Virus record (IMG/VR): IMGVR_UViG_3300029908_000059
Location: 1-40,852 of that record
Strand: one strand, 5' to 3'
Length of the DNA stretch: 40,852 nucleotides
Source: a virus
The number at the start of each line of letters is the position of its first letter. Positions within the stretch are counted from its first letter, which is position 1. The notes under the pieces were generated by a model that did no database searches, was not told the origin of the DNA, and saw only the letters and a list, made by a program, of their open reading frames with translations. A program made the translations under genes and the position numbers. Below are positions 6,348 through 14,669 of this stretch, in pieces.

Positions 6348-7985
6348 TCAATACAAACAATCAAAGATTGAGACCTCTCTGCACGGGCAAAAGCACATAA
6401 CTATAGAATCTGCAATATTAGGAGATGCTGCGCCACTGGGCTTTTTGTCCACCATCACTTTACCATTCTGTGAATTCTTATATTGCGGTTGTGATAATTC
6501 GTTCTTTATTTCCTGCAGACGCGGCAATGTAGAATCTAATGAAATAAGCTCTTCCGCTTCATAACGCTCACCGAATTTCACGGCGCGATAGGTTTTATAA
6601 AAACGGCTTCTAACTCTAAACCAAGCCTGCGCTTTTAAGTTTGCATATTGATCTTCATTAGTGGGGCTTTGGGCATCACCGGGTATAATATGGCTATCAC
6701 CATCTAAAGGCTTTGCGCCTGCATTCCATGGGTAAACACCGAGATTTTGCGGAAATGTCGGCTGGCCCTTTTCATTTACAATCTCCATCATGTTGTTGAT
6801 AGCCTCCTTAAACCCAGCGCCAATACCTATAGAGTCAAAGTATAATTCAGTGACTCCCCACTCAACACAGATAGGTACCGCTTGCCTTGCGGCATCCCCA
6901 GCGCTTCCGCCCCAGTGGTCTGCGTGACGCAATACCCAGCCATGGCGTATTGATAAAGCGTTGCGGTCACCGCCCTCGTCGGCAACGTCTTGTCCTGCGA
7001 CTTTAGAGCCCTCTACAGGTAATTTAAGAACCTTGTGGGCATCGACTGCAGCATTGATCCAGTCAGGATGGATGATAAGTCTATCGACCGCTGCGGAATA
7101 ATTGCGCTCGACCTCTTGTGCAAATATGTGAAGCAACCCCTCAGATTCAGCTTTTGCACGCCTTGCATCATACCACTCCTGTGTCTTTAATGGATTTTCA
7201 CTCCAATCAAATATGAATACACGCAACTTCCCCTTAGTGGGCTTAACATCAGGATACCATATCTCGCCTGCCATGCGCTTGCGATAGAACACATTGTTTG
7301 TGCCGTTTACCGAGCTAATATCAATAGCAACGTCCGTGTTATCACCAAGCGCGGCCTCAATAAGTTCAGCTTGTTCATAATGGGCTGATTCATCTTTAAA
7401 ATAAATGGTATTACGAGAGCCACGACCTTGATTTGCACCCGCTTCACCGCTGATGATTGCGCCATTCTCAGGATTGATGATTTTCATATAGGTAGCATCT
7501 CGTTCCATATTAAAATCTTTAGGCAATAACAATGGAGGAACGTACTCTATAAGCTGGCGTATTTTAGGGAAAATAGCTTTTGTATCACCTTTTTTGTCAA
7601 CATACTCTTCTTTGCGCGAACCCCAGCCGATGGCTGTTTCAGGATAAAACAACCAAAGCCATACCGTAAATGCAACGCAAAGATAGCTAGCACCAACGTC
7701 ACGAGCTTTTTCAATCAGCCCATGTTGTTTTTCATTTAAGCATTGATGTAAGAAAGTTACAAATTCTATTTGTCTTGGAAACAATATAAATGGCATTAGC
7801 CGTGGCATTGGGTCGGAAACACGTGGGTCATAAGTTACGCAAACATCGCTTATGAAGTCTATTGGATTGTATTTATAATGAAGTTTACATGCCGCGAGAA
7901 AGTAAGGATCATCGTGCATATTATCAAATAATTCAATGCGACGCTTATATTCAGCAAGATAATCAGGATTCCAATTTTCAGCCAT
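6348..7985 (-). CDS. terL: Terminase large subunit
   Basis: 545 residues, full length. ATPase half: Walker A-like EKARDVGAS at residues 92-100 (the non-canonical form common in terminases) and Walker B YFKDES at 195-200. Nuclease half: GQDVADEGGDRN at 331-342, with Asp333 in the RNase H-like metal site, and LYFDSIGIGAG around 373. It packages and cuts phage DNA at the portal. It overlaps the small subunit gene by 8 nt, indicating one operon. The final residues run to a TGA at 6348. Confidence 0.93.
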   Translation of the reverse strand: MAENWNPDYLAEYKRRIELFDNMHDDPYFLAACKLHYKYNPIDFISDVCVTYDPRVSDPMPRLMPFILFPRQIEFVTFLHQCLNEKQHGLIEKARDVGASYLCVAFTVWLWLFYPETAIGWGSRKEEYVDKKGDTKAIFPKIRQLIEYVPPLLLPKDFNMERDATYMKIINPENGAIISGEAGANQGRGSRNTIYFKDESAHYEQAELIEAALGDNTDVAIDISSVNGTNNVFYRKRMAGEIWYPDVKPTKGKLRVFIFDWSENPLKTQEWYDARRAKAESEGLLHIFAQEVERNYSAAVDRLIIHPDWINAAVDAHKVLKLPVEGSKVAGQDVADEGGDRNALSIRHGWVLRHADHWGGSAGDAARQAVPICVEWGVTELYFDSIGIGAGFKEAINNMMEIVNEKGQPTFPQNLGVYPWNAGAKPLDGDSHIIPGDAQSPTNEDQYANLKAQAWFRVRSRFYKTYRAVKFGERYEAEELISLDSTLPRLQEIKNELSQPQYKNSQNGKVMVDKKPSGAASPNIADSIVMCFCPCREVSIFDCLY

Positions 7986-8313
7986 TTTGAATAAGTAAGG
8001 GCAAGCTTTTTGCTTTCATTTTATAAATTTCAGAGGCTTGCCTTAAATCTGTTATCTCAATTTTTATTGAGCTGTCACCGCCAGTAATTTGAGATTTAAT
8101 TTCTTTCGGTAGTATTTTAACCCAAAGACTGTAAAACATTCCCGGTTCTTCTCTAGCCCATGCCATAAGAGCAGTAACGCCACCGAGTCCATCAAATGCC
8201 ATTTGCAATGCATCTTTGACTTCCGTGGTTTTTTTATTAGGTATGCCCTTAGTTCGTCCCGCACCTATGGGACGTGGCTTTCCTCTTCGCGATTCGCCAA
8301 TATTAGGATTCAT
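7978..8313 (-). CDS. terS: Probable terminase small subunit
   Basis: 111 residues. The basic N-terminus (GAGRTKGIPNKKTTEVKDAL) and the segment LGGVTALMAWAREEPGMFY...LLPKEI are typical of the small phage proteins encoded directly before terL. It would recognise packaging-site DNA. The start has only a weak ribosome site. The 8-nt overlap with terL supports the pairing. Its N-terminus (RRGKPRPIGAGR) is likely DNA-binding. Confidence 0.8.
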   Translation of the reverse strand: MNPNIGESRRGKPRPIGAGRTKGIPNKKTTEVKDALQMAFDGLGGVTALMAWAREEPGMFYSLWVKILPKEIKSQITGGDSSIKIEITDLRQASEIYKMKAKSLPLLIQNG

Positions 8314-8327
8314 AATTAATTTATAAC

Positions 8328-8447
8328 TTATTTTTTATTTAATTTCAACCCAGCAAAATAATTGCCACCTATACTTGTATATAAATGATACCAACTTTTT
8401 TTGCCTTGACTTATAAGCGGGCCATAAGTAACGTAAGCGCTTAACAT
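8328..8447 (-). CDS. Small ORF upstream of the terminase operon
   Basis: 39 codons (ATG 8447, stop 8328-8330) giving a basic, aromatic-rich peptide beginning MLSAYVTYGPLISQGKKSW. No clear Shine-Dalgarno and no recognised family. It is listed because its composition looks protein-like in an otherwise AT-rich gap and it points into the terminase operon. Confidence 0.35.
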   Translation of the reverse strand: MLSAYVTYGPLISQGKKSWYHLYTSIGGNYFAGLKLNKK

Positions 8448-8469
8448 TTCAAGAATATTTAGTTGCCCG

Positions 8470-8782
8470 TGGACTAGTATGGACGGGTATTGGACGGGTA
8501 ACTATATTTGGTACCCGTCCAAGTTTTATTGTTATTTTTCAATATATTATAATTCTATGGACGAGTGGACGGGCAAAAAACGTCTTTCCCAGTAATTGCT
8601 AGAAATACACCTATTCTATAAATAATATAAATATACAAATATATAAAAACTCATTTCTATATATATGTATATAAATATACCTGTCCACTAGTCCATATAT
8701 AGATAAGCAACTAATATATAATAAAAAAACATGGACGGGTAGGGAATATTCCCACCAGTCCATCACTAGTCCAACCCGTCCA
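8470..8782. repeat. Iteron cluster, candidate replication origin/control region
   Basis: The AT-rich gap upstream of the primase gene holds many copies of a 9-bp motif. TGGACGGGT occurs at 8480-8488, 8491-8499 and 8732-8740, and inverted at 8513-8521 and 8774-8782. One-mismatch copies lie at 8558-8566 and 8566-8574. A second form, TGGACTAGT, occurs at 8470-8478, and inverted at 8687-8695 and 8765-8773; ACCAGTCCA is at 8754-8762. Between the two clusters (8575-8680) the DNA is almost pure A/T. Clustered iterons, an AT-rich stretch and an adjacent primase-helicase gene are typical of a phage origin. The cluster also lies between divergent operons, so operator function is possible. Confidence 0.6.
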
Positions 8783-8791
8783 ATATTCTAT

Positions 8792-8823
8792 TTGACTTAT
8801 AATATTTTTAAATTATCTATAAT
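8792..8823 (+). promoter_or_regulatory. Possible promoter for the replication operon
   Basis: TTGACT (8792-8797) and TATAAT (8818-8823) with a long 20-nt spacer, directly upstream of the primase-helicase gene. The spacing is poor and the region is so AT-rich that chance -10 boxes are expected. Confidence 0.3.
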
Positions 8824-8851
8824 AACAATATAAGAAATATAAGGGGATTAA

Positions 8852-10996
8852 ATGGAACAGGAATTCAAAGACGCGATGATGCGTTCTGGCGTTTCACCTG
8901 CCCACGGCCTAATTTTAGACGGTAAATTAAGACGTTATAGGGTTGAAGGCGATCGTAAGGGCCGTAAAAATGGCTGGTATCGATACGTTCAAGTCTCACC
9001 AGAATACGCTTGGGCGGTATTTGGGTGCAATAAACGCGGACAAAGCGAAAAGTGGAGTAGTAAAGCAACCAAAAATATAAATAACTTTGAAATCAAAGAG
9101 AGAAAGCGGATTGAGAACCGAATACGCGAAACAGAGGAAGAATTACAAAATAAGACTGCCGTTAAGTGCAATGAAGTGTGGGGACGCTTAAAATGGGCCA
9201 CAAAGCACCCGTACAGCGATCTAAAGGGTATAGGGCTATATGGCATCAAAGAAATGCACCGCGTGCTTGTGGTGCCAGCCTATTACGAAAATTACCTCGT
9301 TTCATTTCAATACATAACGGCGGACGGCTTTAAAGGGTTCATAAAAGACGGGCGTTCTAAGGATTGCTATTGCTTAATAGGCGATGAAACCGAAACGCTT
9401 TACATTTGTGAGGGCTATGCGACGGGCGCAAGTGTGCACGAGGCTATGGGACAACAGGTTTGTTTAGCGTTTTACGCATCAAACATACCGGGTGTGGCTA
9501 AACAAATGCGTGCTAAATGGCCCGATAGGAAAATCGTAATAGCGGCTGATAATGATCAATTCACAAAAGGCAACCCCGGTATTTCATATGCGCAGGAGGC
9601 GGCGGTTGAAAGCAAATGCCTGGTAAAATACCCTTTATTCGATCCATTAGACCCGGCAAAAAATACTGATTGGAACGATTGGCACGTAAAGTTCGGTCTT
9701 AAAAGCGTTGCGGATGAAATATTCGGAACAAAGAAAAATGTCCCGGTTGTAAAAGAAGAATTAAAATGGACTCATGCTTTATTAGAAAAAAATCATGTCG
9801 AGCAAGGGGGATATAAAGATTTTGATCCAAAATCAAAAGAGAATGCTTACATTTTTATGGAGAATCATCCGCTTTTTAAGAACATGCTTGTTTACAATAT
9901 TTTCACTGACAGCATTTTTTTAATGCGCTGTCCGCCATGGGAACGGCAAGAAAGATTTTTTCCAAGAGAACAAAGAGAATCAGACCCCGCTATGTATGTG
10001 AAGGAATTTGAAAAAATAGGAATAAAAACGAGCAAAGATGTAGTTATAGATTACATGATGAAAATTGCTTATGACAATGTAATAAATCCTGCAAAAGATT
10101 ATTTTGAGAAGCTTAAATGGGATGGCACGCCGAGAATAAATAATTGGCTTACTTATTATCTTGGAGCGGAAAAACAGGATAAAAAATATTTAGAGGCTGT
10201 TGGTTCAAAATGGCTAATGGGAGCTGTATCGCGTATTTATAATCCGGGATGCAAATTTGATAACGTTCTTATTTTAGAAGGTAAACAGGACATCAAAAAA
10301 AGTATGGCATTTGAAGTATTGGCCACGTTCAATGAGGAAATTTATTTTCTTGAATTTTCAGGAGACGTTTCATCAAAAGATTCGCTCACTGAAATGCACG
10401 GAAATTTAATAGTTGAGCTTTCAGAGTTAGCATCTTTAGCAAAAGCTGATTTTAATTACATGAAGGCATTTATAACTCGTAAAATTGATAAATATCGACC
10501 TGCATATGGGCGTAATCAAATTAAAAGACCACGCTATTTTGTATTTGCAGCCACTACCAACAATGACGGAGCTGAAGGCTATTTGGTAGATCCAACGGGT
10601 GGTAGACGTTTTTGGCCGGTTGAATGTAGTCATGTGGATATTGACGGCCTTAAAATGAATAAGGATCAGTTATGGGCTGAGGCTGTTTATAGATACGATG
10701 TTTTAAAAGAGCGTACTTGGCTTGAAGATGATGAAAAAGAATGGGCTAGTATAGAGCAAGTGCGACGCAAAGAAGAAGATTCATGGACTGAACCAGTAAA
10801 CGATTTCCTTTTAACTCAAGGAATGGAAACCAGTGTGTTTAAAATTGCGCGCGGATTGAACTTAACCGCAGAGCAAACCAATACAAAAAATGCAAAACGT
10901 ATCGTTAGAATATTGCGTGACTTAGGCTGGGAGCCAAGCAAAAACAGGCCGCGAACCGATTCGGGAAGAATTACAATATGGAGAAGAAAAGTATGA
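8852..10996 (+). CDS. Toprim primase fused to VirE/D5-like helicase
   Basis: 714 residues; start ATG 8852 with AAGGGG upstream. Toprim fold in the first half: YICEGYATG with Glu187 and AADND with Asp233/Asp235. The C-terminal half is of the virulence-associated E (VirE, PF05272) helicase type: KLKWDGTPRINNWL, MHGNLIVELSELA, then TTNNDGAEGYLVDPTGGRRF (arginine-finger/sensor region). Such proteins start replication by priming and unwinding. The Walker A position reads GKQDIKKS (477-484) instead of GxxGxGKS, losing two glycines while keeping the Lys-Ser. The gene lies just after the iteron cluster and opens the plus-strand replication operon. Confidence 0.85.
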   Translation: MEQEFKDAMMRSGVSPAHGLILDGKLRRYRVEGDRKGRKNGWYRYVQVSPEYAWAVFGCNKRGQSEKWSSKATKNINNFEIKERKRIENRIRETEEELQNKTAVKCNEVWGRLKWATKHPYSDLKGIGLYGIKEMHRVLVVPAYYENYLVSFQYITADGFKGFIKDGRSKDCYCLIGDETETLYICEGYATGASVHEAMGQQVCLAFYASNIPGVAKQMRAKWPDRKIVIAADNDQFTKGNPGISYAQEAAVESKCLVKYPLFDPLDPAKNTDWNDWHVKFGLKSVADEIFGTKKNVPVVKEELKWTHALLEKNHVEQGGYKDFDPKSKENAYIFMENHPLFKNMLVYNIFTDSIFLMRCPPWERQERFFPREQRESDPAMYVKEFEKIGIKTSKDVVIDYMMKIAYDNVINPAKDYFEKLKWDGTPRINNWLTYYLGAEKQDKKYLEAVGSKWLMGAVSRIYNPGCKFDNVLILEGKQDIKKSMAFEVLATFNEEIYFLEFSGDVSSKDSLTEMHGNLIVELSELASLAKADFNYMKAFITRKIDKYRPAYGRNQIKRPRYFVFAATTNNDGAEGYLVDPTGGRRFWPVECSHVDIDGLKMNKDQLWAEAVYRYDVLKERTWLEDDEKEWASIEQVRRKEEDSWTEPVNDFLLTQGMETSVFKIARGLNLTAEQTNTKNAKRIVRILRDLGWEPSKNRPRTDSGRITIWRRKV

Positions 10997-11190
10997 TGAA
11001 TGAAATTCTAACACCAGAGCAATTAGCCCATAGGTGGCGCATAAGCGAAGGAACTCTTGCTGTATGGCGATCGATTGGTAAAGGCCCAATTTATAATAAA
11101 ATATCAGGAAAGGTAAGTTATAGCATGAGCGATATTTTGAATTATGAAGAGCAAAGTAAAGTTGATCCCACTCAAAAGAAGGATAAATAA
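10993..11190 (+). CDS. Small AlpA/excisionase-like HTH protein
   Basis: 65 residues from ATG 10993, which overlaps the primase stop (ATGA); GGAGAAGAAAAG lies just upstream. The sequence LTPEQLAHRWRISEGTLAVW fits a MerR/AlpA-type winged helix-turn-helix, followed by a basic segment (KGPIYNKISGKVSYSMSDI) as in the HTH_17 family. It could be an excisionase or a local regulator. No integrase is present in the window to pair with it. Confidence 0.65.
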   Translation: MMNEILTPEQLAHRWRISEGTLAVWRSIGKGPIYNKISGKVSYSMSDILNYEEQSKVDPTQKKDK

Positions 11191-11191
11191 T

Positions 11192-11542
11192 ATGCCATTA
11201 GGAAATTTCAGACAAAATATATTGCCTTATACAATGCGCGAGCAAAGTGATGGGTCTTGGTTATTGTTGAATAGAGAATATCAACCTTGCGGTACGAATA
11301 AAAGAGCGCAACACCCCATAAATCCACATGATTATAGCATTTACACCATACGATTTAAAAGAATGCTTAATAAAACGTTATTGAGGCTATCTTGGGATAA
11401 TTACATTAGAATTTCAGATGATGGGCTGCGAGCTATATTTTTATATAATGATGGAACAATTCCAGATCATTCTCCAGATAAAATGAAAGCATATTTTGAA
11501 AAGCTGAAAATTCTTATTAATTTAAAGTGCGATAGTATTTGA
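11192..11542 (+). CDS. Hypothetical phage protein
   Basis: 116 residues from ATG 11192, preceded by AAAAGAAGGAT. Begins MPLGNFRQNILPYTMREQSD; it is basic and rich in Tyr and Trp in the middle (IRFKRMLNKTLLRLSWDNY). No domain recognised. It ends exactly where the repressor-type promoter at 11539 begins, and is the last gene of the first replication sub-operon. Confidence 0.6.
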   Translation: MPLGNFRQNILPYTMREQSDGSWLLLNREYQPCGTNKRAQHPINPHDYSIYTIRFKRMLNKTLLRLSWDNYIRISDDGLRAIFLYNDGTIPDHSPDKMKAYFEKLKILINLKCDSI

Positions 11543-11567
11543 CATTAGCAATTTAATTGCTTAAACT
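11539..11567 (+). promoter_or_regulatory. Promoter with palindromic operator, copy 1
   Basis: TTGACA (11539-11544), 17-nt spacer, TAAACT (11562-11567). The spacer contains the 15-bp palindrome AGCAATTTAATTGCT (11547-11561). The same promoter/operator architecture occurs at 14031 and 18681. A repressor on this site would block RNA polymerase directly. It reads into the genes starting at 11589. Confidence 0.72.
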
Positions 11568-11588
11568 AACTATATAAGGATAGCTTTT

Positions 11589-11768
11589 ATGAACGACATT
11601 TCATTTGTAGAGCGTGCCAAACTAAGGGTTAAGAACGCACCTGCCAATGAAATGATCCAAATGCGAGCCAAGGATTTAAAACTAATATTAATGGCGCATG
11701 ATACGTGGCAAGAGCGTGCGGTTAATAAAACGATTGACGAGGTGTTCAATGAAAAAATATGCCGTTAG
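11589..11768 (+). CDS. Small hypothetical protein, first gene of an operator-controlled operon
   Basis: 59 residues, MNDISFVERAKLRVKNAPAN, ending EVFNEKICR. Ribosome site AAGGA lies 8 nt before the ATG. It overlaps the next gene by 20 nt in another frame. Predicted largely helical; no family recognised. Confidence 0.6.
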   Translation: MNDISFVERAKLRVKNAPANEMIQMRAKDLKLILMAHDTWQERAVNKTIDEVFNEKICR

Positions 11769-11937
11769 GGTTTTAATTGAAACTGTAGAGACTTGGATTG
11801 TTGAAGCCCCTAACGAGCATGCTGCGGAAGCGAATTTTGAAAAAGGCATATTAATGCAAACCGATGAATATAAATGGAAACGAACGCTAAATGTTAAAGA
11901 AGTAATTAAAAGCAATATGGAGATTAAAAATGTCTAA
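11749..11937 (+). CDS. Small hypothetical protein
   Basis: 62 residues from ATG 11749 (GAGG upstream), beginning MKKYAVRVLIETVETWIVEA, with a beta-alpha-beta pattern. It overlaps the preceding gene and the following gene (11930). The reading frame is open upstream to 11698, but no ribosome site supports that start. No function recognised. Confidence 0.6.
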   Translation: MKKYAVRVLIETVETWIVEAPNEHAAEANFEKGILMQTDEYKWKRTLNVKEVIKSNMEIKNV

Positions 11938-12718
11938 CACTAATAATTTACTAGCTGATTTTTTACCCCCTAAAAATCACAATAATCCACCAACTGATTT
12001 AGAATTATTAAAAGAAGAAGTGCTTTTGCGCCATATTGATGTGGTGCAGGAGGCGGATAAGTATATTGCATTGGCGACTAAAATACCACCCACATTTAGC
12101 AATGATGAAGAGGCAAATTTCGTTTCTGATTTCATTAAAAAAGCCAAGAAATGCACCAAGGCTTTAGAGAAATCCCGTAAAGAAGAGAAAGAGCCTTATT
12201 TGCGTAAGGGCGATTATGTTTACGGCATTTTTAGCGAAATTATTACCAAGCTCAATTTAGCTGCAGATCGCGCGAATATTCCTTTGACCGGGTATTTGAA
12301 TAAAAAAGCCTATGAAGAGCAAAAAGCGCGTGAGGCTGAGTTTGCGGCATTAAATGCCGAGAGAGAAAAGGCGCTGGCAGAAGTGCAAAAGATGGTAACG
12401 CAAGCACCTCAAATGCACACCTTTATGGAGGCGGTAGACCACTTAAACACAGTTTCGCATGTTGCCGAGGTTGCACAAAAAGCAGCGGAAGCACCGATTG
12501 CGGCCATGGCACAAGCGCAGGGCACTATATCGCAGGCAGCTCTTGTTAAGACGTGGCAAGGAAAATTGGTTAACTTAGAAACGCTTGATTTAAATAAATT
12601 GCGTTTATTCATAAGCCGGGGAGCTTTGGAGGATGCCATTACACGATTCGTTAAGAACGGTGGCCGTCAATGTGATGGTGTTGAAATTAAGGAAATTGTG
12701 GAGGCGAAAGTAAAATAA
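11930..12718 (+). CDS. Coiled-coil phage protein of unknown function
   Basis: 262 residues. Residues 60-160 are strongly helical and charged (KKAKKCTKALEKSRKEEKEP, AREAEFAALNAEREKALAEV), and the C-terminus ends LVNLETLDLNKLRLF...KNGGRQCDGVEIKEI. This layout is common in phage early proteins next to helicase and recombination genes, some resembling Gam/Gp157-like helical proteins. I cannot assign a function. GGAG precedes the start; the stop overlaps the next start (TAATG). Confidence 0.65.
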   Translation: MSNTNNLLADFLPPKNHNNPPTDLELLKEEVLLRHIDVVQEADKYIALATKIPPTFSNDEEANFVSDFIKKAKKCTKALEKSRKEEKEPYLRKGDYVYGIFSEIITKLNLAADRANIPLTGYLNKKAYEEQKAREAEFAALNAEREKALAEVQKMVTQAPQMHTFMEAVDHLNTVSHVAEVAQKAAEAPIAAMAQAQGTISQAALVKTWQGKLVNLETLDLNKLRLFISRGALEDAITRFVKNGGRQCDGVEIKEIVEAKVK

Positions 12719-12834
12719 TGAAAATTATGGAAATTATAGGAGTAATATTCTGGCTTTTAATGTGTGTCGTTTTTCCACCCATTATTCCTTTTGTTATAAT
12801 AATTCTTTTAATGGCTATAGCGTTAAAAAAATAG
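12718..12834 (+). CDS. Small membrane protein
   Basis: 38 residues, MKIMEIIGVIFWLLMCVVF and then a Pro pair and a second hydrophobic stretch ending ALKK. One or two membrane-spanning segments. Its ATG overlaps the previous stop (TAATG), suggesting translational coupling. No function recognised. Confidence 0.6.
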   Translation: MKIMEIIGVIFWLLMCVVFPPIIPFVIIILLMAIALKK

Positions 12835-12842
12835 GGAATGAT

Positions 12843-14027
12843 ATGATCGAATTCAGCCCAGAACAAGAACGCGCCATTGATTCTATTTTGCAGTGGTATG
12901 GATCGGCAATAAGAGGAGGTAAAAAGGAATTTTACCTAGCTGGTTATGCGGGGGTGGGCAAATCCACTGTTTGTGCGGAAGCTATATCACGCATTAAAAA
13001 CCTTTACGGAATTACCAATGTGCCAACGGCGGCTTATACCGGGAAGGCTGCCTATGTATTGCGTAAAAAAGGAAATGCCAATGCGCAGACTATTCATAGC
13101 ATGATTTACACGCATTACGAAGATCCAAAGACGGGTGAAACGGAATGGCTGGTGAATGAAACCGGGCCAGCCGCAGCGGCTGATTTAATTGTGCTTGATG
13201 AATGCTCAATGATTGACGCGAAAATGGCAGAGGATTTGCGCTCCTTCGGAAAACCCTTGTTAATTATGGGTGATCCGGGCCAGCTTCCTCCGGTAAACGG
13301 TATAGGCGCATTTCATCATGAGCCGGATGTATTTTTACAAGAAATACACCGTCAATGCTGGGATAGTCCTATCATTGAGCTTGCCACCATGGCGCGCAAG
13401 GGCATGGCATTGCCGATAGGCTATAGTAAGGGAGATGTGAAAGTTATGCGTCTTACCAATGAAACCTCCGAGCTTTTGCATAATCCTGATACGCAAGTTA
13501 TTTGTGGGTTAAATAGGGTGCGCTGGTCGGTGACACAATTGATGCGCAATAGGTTAGGCTACAATGGTGTATGGCCACAAATAGGTGAGCGCATATTATG
13601 CTGTAAAAATAACCGCGAAAAGGGATTGTATAATGGCGGGATGGGTGTGTTGCGTAAATTAGAAATACGCGATCCAACTATGCAATGGCATGATGCATAT
13701 GATATCTCTCCATTCGATTATGATAAAGAAAATTATAAAATCCGCATTGAAGCAGAAATAGAAGGCACGCCTCACCATAAGCTTGTGGCCGATCCCACAT
13801 TATTCAAACAGCATTTTGATAGCGGCGCTTCAAAGAAAAATCCTAAATCAAAAATTCCCAATGAGTTTGACTGGGGATATGTCTTAACATGTCATAAAGC
13901 GCAAGGAAGCTCATTTAATCATGTCACCCTAATTGATGATTCTGATAGCTTTAGAGAGAGCAAATTCAAATGGTTATATACTGGAATAACTCGTTCAGAA
14001 ACCGGCCTAACAATATTAGTAAAATAA
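12843..14027 (+). CDS. RecD-like (SF1B) DNA helicase
   Basis: 394 residues from ATG 12843. The frame is open upstream to 12762, but GGGA precedes this ATG and the family begins here. Walker A GYAGVGKS (34-41), Walker B IVLDECSMID around 116-125, motif III MGDPGQLPPV, and C-terminal VLTCHKAQGSSFNHV plus WLYTGITRSE (UvrD_C_2 motifs V-VI). It resembles Dda/RecD-type phage helicases used in replication restart and recombination. Confidence 0.9.
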   Translation: MIEFSPEQERAIDSILQWYGSAIRGGKKEFYLAGYAGVGKSTVCAEAISRIKNLYGITNVPTAAYTGKAAYVLRKKGNANAQTIHSMIYTHYEDPKTGETEWLVNETGPAAAADLIVLDECSMIDAKMAEDLRSFGKPLLIMGDPGQLPPVNGIGAFHHEPDVFLQEIHRQCWDSPIIELATMARKGMALPIGYSKGDVKVMRLTNETSELLHNPDTQVICGLNRVRWSVTQLMRNRLGYNGVWPQIGERILCCKNNREKGLYNGGMGVLRKLEIRDPTMQWHDAYDISPFDYDKENYKIRIEAEIEGTPHHKLVADPTLFKQHFDSGASKKNPKSKIPNEFDWGYVLTCHKAQGSSFNHVTLIDDSDSFRESKFKWLYTGITRSETGLTILVK

Positions 14028-14030
14028 CAC

Positions 14031-14058
14031 TGGACAAAGCAATTAAATTGCTTAAACT
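14031..14058 (+). promoter_or_regulatory. Promoter with palindromic operator, copy 2
   Basis: TGGACA (14031-14036), 16-nt spacer, TAAACT (14053-14058). The palindrome AGCAATTAAATTGCT occupies 14038-14052. It is nearly identical to the site at 11539, including the TAAACT -10 box. It reads into the KTSC/Sak4/SSB operon. Confidence 0.7.
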
Positions 14059-14077
14059 TGACCAATAAGGAGACAAT

Positions 14078-14359
14078 ATGAAACTAGAAATTATACGAAA
14101 CTCAGTGCCATCCTCCAATGTTAAAAGCATTGGCTATGACACACCATTTAAGCTTTTGGATATAGAGTTTAAAAATGGCGGTTTGTATCGCTATATGGAG
14201 GTTCCTTCAGAAACTTATATAAAGCTGATGGGAGCGGCTTCATTAGGATCGTTTATTGCACATCATATTAAGGGAAAATTTGATTGTAGTTTTTACGCCA
14301 ACGCAGAGGATGAAACAGAAACGAAATTTATACCAAAGAACGAAGAAATAACTAACTAA
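14078..14359 (+). CDS. KTSC-domain protein
   Basis: 93 residues. Matches the KTSC domain (PF13619): NSVPSSNVKSIGYD, LLDIEFKNGGLYRYMEVP, ASLGSFIAHHIKGKF. In other contexts KTSC is fused to or found near nucleic-acid enzymes; its biochemical role is unclear. AAGGAG lies upstream. First gene after the promoter at 14031. Confidence 0.85.
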   Translation: MKLEIIRNSVPSSNVKSIGYDTPFKLLDIEFKNGGLYRYMEVPSETYIKLMGAASLGSFIAHHIKGKFDCSFYANAEDETETKFIPKNEEITN

Positions 14360-14372
14360 CCAACGAAAGGAA
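14355..14372 (+). promoter_or_regulatory. Repeated ribosome-binding leader
   Basis: ACTAACCAACGAAAGGAA precedes the gene at 14378 and is repeated exactly at 14647-14664 before the gene at 14670. A rearranged version, ACCAACTAACGAAAGGA, lies at 15617-15633 before the gene at 15640. The shared part extends well upstream of the AAGGA core. Confidence 0.6.
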
Positions 14373-14377
14373 TTTTT

Positions 14378-14668
14378 ATGAATTTACCAAGATACCAAGA
14401 AGATTATCTATTTCTACAGGGCTTTATAGCGGCAAATTCAAGAGAATTAAATGGGGCAGCAATAGTTCGATTGCGCACTCTTTACGAATTTATCGAAAAA
14501 TCAGAAGAATCAATGCGGTCTATTAAGGCAAAAATTTTAAAACTAGAAGAGTTAAATACTTTTTTAGACAATAGATATTTGCTTTTAAGGGCAAAAATTA
14601 ACAAGAATAAAAACGAAAAAACTAAAAAGAAAAAATTAATCAATAAACTAACCAACGAAAGGAAATAA
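14378..14668 (+). CDS. Lysine-rich helical protein
   Basis: 96 residues. The N-terminus (NLPRYQEDYLFLQGFIAANS) is followed by long helices and a very basic C-terminal tail (KNKNEKTKKKKLINKLTNER). The 3' end of the coding sequence itself encodes the repeated leader used by the next gene, so the Lys-rich tail partly reflects that leader. No function recognised. Confidence 0.55.
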   Translation: MNLPRYQEDYLFLQGFIAANSRELNGAAIVRLRTLYEFIEKSEESMRSIKAKILKLEELNTFLDNRYLLLRAKINKNKNEKTKKKKLINKLTNERK

Positions 14669-14669
14669 T

